Shown here in pieces: positions 58,641-64,000 of a stretch of 64,000 nt of DNA; within the stretch, counting starts at the first letter, position 1, and every line of letters starts with the position of its first letter. The translations under genes were made by a program, and so were the position numbers. A model generated the notes under the pieces. That model did not search any database, was not told where the DNA came from, and was given only the letters and a program-made list of their open reading frames with translations. The DNA is from Panagrolaimus kolymaensis. Lineage: Eukaryota > Nematoda > Chromadorea > Rhabditida > Panagrolaimidae. Location: positions 124,001-188,000 of the forward strand of contig JAJQJQ010000063.1 in the NCBI GenBank assembly GCA_028622995.1, written 5' to 3'.

Positions 58641-58648
58641 GGTTTTAG
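58641..58648 (+). promoter_or_regulatory. Putative trans-splice acceptor before the PIG-F-like gene
   Basis: GGTTTTAG ends 6 bases upstream of the first ATG and 213 bases after the RPC1 stop. In nematode operons a downstream gene receives a spliced leader at such a site. No in-frame upstream exon uses it. Confidence 0.5.
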
Positions 58649-58654
58649 CGATCA

Positions 58655-60086
58655 ATGATGGCAGAGTTTAAAGCAGCGGCGATTACACTAGCAGCTATCC
58701 CAGCATTTTATATTGGAATAATACTTTTTGGTGCACCAATATTTGATAAATTTGCAGAAACTTCCATTCTTGCATGTGCATTAGCTGTATTGATTGTGGC
58801 CCCAATTGCTTACACAACTAAAGCCCAACAAGCTTCAATCGAGGAATTGATATTTGAATTTATGTAAGTTAATTTTAGCTTGTAAAAAAGTTTGAAGGAA
58901 TCAAAACTTTGAAAGATTGCTTACATGGAAATGAAATGAGATGAAGCTTATGGCATAAAGGTGCAAAAGTATCGAGCGGCTTTCTTTTGTTTTGGTTGAT
59001 TGCAAACTAAATATTTACGACTAAAATGGAATTTCACGGAGATGGATGTGTTACTATACAGTATTGTGCAACTTTTTTCGGTCTTCTTTTTTGGGTTTTA
59101 TTTTATAACAAATTCTTGCATATTCGATTAGGTTATTGACGACGAAGAATGTTTGCTTGTTTTTTTGGTTTTAGTTGATTTTCAAGAAATGTTTTTACTG
59201 TGAAAATGGAATTATTCTCCGATGGCAGCTTTACTTTCTTTTTACGATACCAAGAAATTTTGGAGGTCTTTTTTATGGAATTTTTTTAACGGCAAAGTTT
59301 AATCCATTTTGGATTTGTTTGTTTGCACCTAAGTTGGTTGTTTAGCGCTGTTATGGATAATGTTACTGTTCGTTGGAAAAATGTCTTTTTTGAGAATTGG
59401 TGCTTTTTTATTGGATATGACTAATTTTATTATGTTTCATGGAAAAAAACTCTGAAATCAAAAGTCGATTATTTTTATTATTAAAATAAATATCATCATT
59501 TTTTTTCTAATTTGCTAAAGACACACAACAACTACCAAACAACAACCATCAAACATATTTTTTTATGGTTTGTTGGTGTATTTTTCATTTTTTTTATATA
59601 GCAAAAAACTATAAATTCTTTTTTCTTTTCTCTTTTCTCTTCCTCGTTTGTTACCTTGGACGATTGTAACATTACACAATCTCCGTCTCCTATTTTTTTC
59701 CATTTTCCAACCCCTTCTTTCTTATTTTTCCAATTGCAAAAATAAAGACAAATCAAAGGTCATAAAACTAAACTATCGACTATCAACAAATATAAATACA
59801 TAAATATTCTTTTCTTCTTTTTTGCAGGCCCACAACTAAATCACAATATCATTCGATTCGTTGTTCATTTGGTGCTCTCATTGGTGCATGGTTGGGTGCA
59901 TTTGTAATTCCGCTAGATTGGGATCGATGGTGGCAATCATGGCCTTTACCATGCCTTTTTGGTGCAATTATTGGTTTTATTATTGGTTTAATTGAAAGTT
60001 ATATTGAACTTTATTTTATTCCAATAAATAAAAGGCGAGAAAAATATTTATCAATGGCAACGACTAAAAATGATAAAATTTTGTAA
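58655..60086 (+). CDS. PIG-F-like GPI-anchor biosynthesis protein
   Basis: The predicted 155-residue protein has two exons, 58655-58863 and 59828-60086, split by a 964-bp intron. Four hydrophobic segments are seen: [51 protein letters not shown] and [20 protein letters not shown]. The signature [20 protein letters not shown] and WPLPCLFGA is diagnostic of PIG-F. That protein pairs with PIG-O and PIG-G to add ethanolamine phosphate to GPI anchors in the ER membrane. Human PIG-F has 219 residues, so this copy lacks some N-terminal membrane segments, or part of it lies in an unrecognised exon. Two consecutive ATGs are present; I used the first. It sits between RPC1 and NPRL2 in a likely operon. 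Confidence 0.88.
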
Positions 60087-60391
60087 CTAATTTTTTTTGT
60101 TGTTTGTTTATTATTTTTGACGGTGGCAAAAAACAAATTATGACTGCCCGGAATTATTATTTGATTGGATTTTATTTTGTTTGTTAATTGTTTGTAAATA
60201 TTTTCTGATTTATTGTTTTTTGATTGGATTTAAATTTATTTTTATTGAAAAATCTGAAGCGTTTATTTTCGCTTATTATTCTTTTTCTCTCTTTCGCCTG
60301 GAAAATCTTTTAAACCCTGAAATTTCCTGTTTCAAGATACTTATCAACTCAATTTTCTAATTTTATTTATTTATTAAAAAATCAAAGTAAA

Positions 60392-62243
60392 ATGGCTTCT
60401 GTGGCATCTGATAACAGCAGCAGCAGCTTAGCAACAACTATCGATCAACATCAAAAACCCGCGATAACTAAAATGCTACCTGCTTTAACAACGCTTTGTT
60501 ATCCACCAAAAATTTTATCAATTTTTTTAGCTCAATTTGATAATATTAAAGGAAGGATTATTCGATGCCAAGTAAGCTAATTTATTTAAAAGAAATATTT
60601 TTGTGTTTCATTAAAAACATAAAACTGTCGATTTTTTTTCAATGACGGAAATTTGAATTTTCCATTTTCGAGTTCAATTTTAACGAAGCCGTTTTTGGGG
60701 CCGATAAATTAACACATTTTTTGAGAAAATAATTCAGGCAAAATTTGTGAAACTAATTTCATAAAGAAAATTCTGAAAATTTTGAATTTTTAATTTCGAA
60801 ACGAATTTTTTCCAACATTTTTTATTTATCTTTGAGACAACAAAAAAATATTTTTTAACAGTTTCAAAGCCTTTTTAATTTTTTATTCAAATTTTTATTT
60901 CAGTTTCCTCCAGACATAATTACCAAAGAACATTTTTCAACTTTTGACGCCCTCGTAATTCCACAAGAAAAACTCGCGAATAAAATGATTAAACATGAAT
61001 CATCCAAATATAAAATAATGGGCCACGCTATTTCTTTATGCGATTATGAAAAATACAAAAATCATCGAAATTATTTTACTTTTAATTTATGCTTTGCTCT
61101 TGAAAAAAGTGATGAAGATGAAAGAATTTTGGAACCGGTGCTTCAAAAAATTGCTGATTATTTAATTGTTTTAGAAGCTGAATGTGATTTTCTTTCCAAA
61201 CTTTTAGCAAATGATATCGGAGCAAATAATTTAATTAAAGAAATTTATATGGGTTTAAGTAATTTTAAAGAATGTAATTTTTTGGCATCTTCAAGATCGG
61301 TGGTTGCGTTGAAAATTTCGTTACCATATCATTTTGAAATGAAATCCCTTCCATCGTTGCTTTTGGTTCCAGCATTCACGCGAGTTCCATTACCTACAGC
61401 CACGCCAGAATTATTTAAAAAAATGGATATGGTTTCACAAAAAGTAAGCTTCTTGTCTTTTTTTAAAGTTAATATTTTTTTCTTTCGTTATAAGACGAAA
61501 CACTTGGTCTCGGGTGGAATTCAAATTTTTAACTCCCAAATTTTGTTTCAGATTGTTCCATTTATGAATGGCGTGTTCACAATTCTTGAAATAGCAAATC
61601 GAGTTAAAATTGATGCTGAAATAGTTGGACGATGTGTGCGCCAATTAATTTATTGTGGAACCATTATACTTCTTCCACAATTTTTATATTCCAATTGTTA
61701 TTACACCACAGAAAAATTTAAAACTTTTATTAAAGCTTTTGCAACACAAAAAGTAAGGATTTTAGAGTTAATCGAAAATTTTGGTCTCACGACGAAAAAT
61801 TAAAAAATTATAAAATATTTTTAGGAATGTTGCGAATTTGTTAAACGTAAAAGTTGTTTACCCGGACCTGAAGCAAGGGACATCCTTCGACTTTATGCGG
61901 GTCTTCGACCTGGATGGAAATTATCCAATTGGCATGCTCGATATAATCCACGAAGACAAAATGTTGATGAGAGAAAGCTAATTCAATTTGGAATTTATTA
62001 TGGATTTGTGAGGAAACAAGAAATTTATCCCATTGCATTAAAAAATGAAGAAACGAAGTAAGTTTTTTATCGCAAAAAATTTGAGGCCCAACAATAATTT
62101 TTTATTTAATTTTTTTTAGAATTTCAAAATTATGCAATGGTGAACGAACTATTGAAGATATAGCTTTAAGATATAATACCACAACAGTGCTATTATTAAA
62201 ATTATTTGATGCATCTCCTAAATTTGCTTTAATTTATCGATGA
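60392..62243 (+). CDS. nprl-2: NPRL2, GATOR1 complex subunit
   Basis: The predicted 425-residue protein has five exons: 60392-60571, 60904-61443, 61552-61752, 61825-62057 and 62120-62243. Human NPRL2 is 380 residues. Family marks are ILSIFLAQFDNIKGRIIRCQ near the N-terminus, FPPDIITKEHFSTFDALVIP, YFTFNLCFALEK (longin-type domain), QKIVPFMNGVFTILEIAN, GPEARDILRLYAGLRPG and the C-terminal LCNGERTIEDIALRYN helix-turn domain ending FALIYR. With NPRL3 and DEPDC5 it forms GATOR1, which restrains TORC1 at the lysosome when amino acids are scarce. It follows the PIG-F-like gene by 305 bp and precedes maleylacetoacetate isomerase by 211 bp. A TTTCAAG site at about 60336 is a possible leader acceptor. 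Confidence 0.95.
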
Positions 62244-62420
62244 AGAAAATTTTTAATTTTTACCTCAAAAAAACTTTTTTTTGTAAATAAATAAATTAAT
62301 GTTTTTAAAAAAATAATTTTCGTTGCCAAATTTTTTTGATTCCGTTTTAAAACGAATTTAAATATTTTTTTTTATTTTAGCTTTTTGATAGCAAAAATTA
62401 TTTTTTATTGTTATTGTTGA

Positions 62421-62426
62421 TTTTAG
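62421..62426 (+). promoter_or_regulatory. Putative trans-splice acceptor before maleylacetoacetate isomerase
   Basis: TTTTAG ends 28 bases before the start codon and about 183 bases after the NPRL2 stop. The spacing fits an intercistronic region of a nematode operon. No upstream exon is evident. Confidence 0.5.
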
Positions 62427-62454
62427 GATTCGGTAAAAAAAAAGAAGAAAAGAA

Positions 62455-63332
62455 ATGTCAAAACCCACTTTATTTTCATATTGGCGAAGTTCATGCTCAT
62501 GGAGAGTTCGAATTGCCCTCGAACTTAAAGGAATTGAATATGAATATAAAGTGGTGAATCTTCTTGAAAGTGGACAAATGGAAGAAAGTTTTCTTAAAGT
62601 TAATCCACGAGGAATGGTTCCTGCATTAATTTATGATGGAAAAACTTTTACTGAATCCGTTGCAATTATTGAATATTTGGATGAAAAATTTCCTAATTCC
62701 CATCCACTTTTACCTAAAACTCCTGAAGATCGTGCCATCGTTCGTTCATTGGTTTATGGGGTAAGTAAAAAATGCAAAACATATTTTAACTTTACCAAAA
62801 ATTTCATTGTTAGACTAAAAAATAAAATTTGCATATTTCTTGAAATTTTAACAATATTTTAAAATTTTCGTGACATTTCTTAATTATTAAGCTTTTATGG
62901 AATCCAAAAATTTATTTTAGATTACTGCCAATATTCAACCATTACAAAATTTGAATGTCCTCAAATTTATTGGAAAAGGAGATCAAGAAAAATCCAATGC
63001 TCATGCTCAACATTTTATTCAACGTGGTTTTGATGCCCTTGAAAAGGAGCTTTCCAAAACCGCTGGAAAATATGCTTTTGGTGATTCCCTTACCATTATG
63101 GATGTTTGCATTCCACCTCAAGTTTATAATGCTCGAAGGTAACATAAAAAATATTTTTTTTAAAGTTTTCTTGCAACCTATCTATTTTTATTTATTTTTT
63201 AGATTCGGAATTAATATGGATAATTATCCAACCATTAAACGCATTGATGAAACTTTATCCAAATTGCCTGAATTCATCAAAGCTGATGCTTGGCATCAAC
63301 CTGACACTCCAGAAGCTGAAAGAAAAAATTAA
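62455..63332 (+). CDS. Maleylacetoacetate isomerase (zeta-class glutathione transferase)
   Basis: The predicted 217-residue protein has three exons: 62455-62760, 62921-63138 and 63203-63332. Human GSTZ1 is 216 residues. The zeta-class active-site motif SSCSWRVRIAL starts at residue 12, with the glutathione-activating Ser in this stretch. It continues with NPRGMVPALIYDGKTFTESV (glutathione-binding) and IEYLDEKFP. The C-terminal domain has AGKYAFGDSLTIMDVCIPPQVYNA and DTPEAER at the end. The enzyme converts maleylacetoacetate to fumarylacetoacetate in tyrosine breakdown, in the cytosol. The C. elegans counterpart is gst-42. It is probably the last gene of the RPC1 operon. An AATAAATAAATAAAT tract at about 63526-63545 may serve polyadenylation. 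Confidence 0.95.
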
Positions 63333-64000
63333 CTAAACTCAAACATTTTTTTTAGTTAAAGAAAGCAGCTTCAACAAACAAAAACTATAGATTTTTAATT
63401 TACCTTTAAAAAAACATTCATATATTCCTTTTATTATTATTATTACAGGTTTATATTATTACATATGCAGCGTATGTATTTTCACTTATACTTGCCATAT
63501 TTTACTTACATATATTTGATTCAGTTAATAAATAAATAAATAAATTAGAAAATAGTTTTTTGTTGGTTGTTTTTGATCCTCAAAAAAACATTTACAAAGT
63601 TTTTTGTTACAAAAAACGTTTTTCATGTCAGTAAAAAAAATATGGCAATACAACTTGAAATAGTAATAACTCGTTTACTTACTTACCATTATTTGAAAAA
63701 GTTAGATTTTTTAAAAGATAAAAAGAACATTATTGATTCCTTTGAATTTAGAAAGATTTCAAACAAATTTAGTAAATATTTTTCCTTTAAAATTTTTCAA
63801 AATTCCGATCTTTTATTTGTATCTCAAAACGAATATCGTTTCAAGTTGTTGTTTGTGTGAAACGCTTTTGTTTCATTCAAAGATTTTGTTGCTTTCTTTC
63901 CAAATCCTTTATTTTTTGCTTCATTCTTTCTTCTCATATTTTTTCCTTATCCAAAATCATCGACTAACATTTTATAAAAAAAATTTTATCATCATACAAC
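63333..64000. other. 3' flank of the RPC1 cluster
   Basis: There is no supported gene. An ATAAATAAATAAAT tract lies at about 63526. A plus frame at about 63640-63860 starts MAIQLEIVITRLL but is Lys/Phe-rich and lacks any recognised feature. The window ends in AT-rich sequence. Confidence 0.4.

Noticed and set aside
63567..63860. A 97-codon frame near the right end
   Set aside because: Lys/Phe/Ile-rich with no domain; it fits random AT-rich sequence.
1..64000. tRNA, rRNA, spliced-leader RNA and CRISPR arrays
   Set aside because: Read by eye for tRNA box B (GGTTCGAATCC-like), long GC-rich rRNA-like blocks and evenly spaced direct repeats; none found. A covariance-model search would be decisive.

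Overview
The window is eukaryotic, very AT-rich nuclear DNA. It most likely comes from a free-living or parasitic nematode. The protein genes are cut into short exons by small introns (mostly 45-250 bp) with GTAAGT-like donors and AG acceptors preceded by a run of T (TTTTTAG or TTTCAG). Acceptor-like AG sites lie just 5' of several start codons, where a spliced leader could be added. Four unrelated housekeeping genes sit on one strand about 200-300 bp apart, as in a nematode operon. Species cannot be named from the sequence. All exon structures below were built by hand from reading frame, splice consensus and paralogue or family comparison.

Region 1 (1-13.1 kb) has no gene I can defend. It holds non-autonomous DNA transposons: two hAT-like elements, one with a perfect 8-bp target duplication, and one TA-flanked inverted-repeat element. 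It also holds an old segmental duplication (147-790 versus 3190-3750), a family of degenerate 200-340 bp repeats at 5.0-8.6 kb, a dispersed hairpin family, and a few short coding-like relics.

Region 2 (13.1-20.8 kb) is a small redox cluster. It has an Old Yellow Enzyme-like gene that has lost its active-site motifs, with a TTAA-flanked foldback element in an intron. It also has three paralogous short-chain dehydrogenases with identical intron positions; one lacks the catalytic serine.

Region 3 (21.5-26 kb) holds two tandem paralogues for single-pass membrane proteins with a shared cytoplasmic domain I do not recognise.

Region 4 (27-36 kb) holds a GRIP-domain golgin (minus) and two unrecognised genes (plus) of 743 and 249 residues.

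Region 5 (36.9-50.8 kb, minus) carries two conserved signalling genes: a beta-TrCP/LIN-23 F-box WD40 protein with a long Q/N/H/A-rich tail, and an MKK7-type MAP kinase kinase. A 5.4-kb AT-rich gap separates them.

Region 6 (53.5-63.3 kb, plus) holds RNA polymerase III subunit RPC1, a PIG-F-like GPI-anchor protein, NPRL2 of the GATOR1 complex, and maleylacetoacetate isomerase. Spacing and upstream AG sites suggest one operon. I saw no tRNA, rRNA or CRISPR array. I found no clear new multi-gene system. The best leads are the catalytically altered redox paralogues, the orphan membrane-protein pair, the putative operon and the transposon families.
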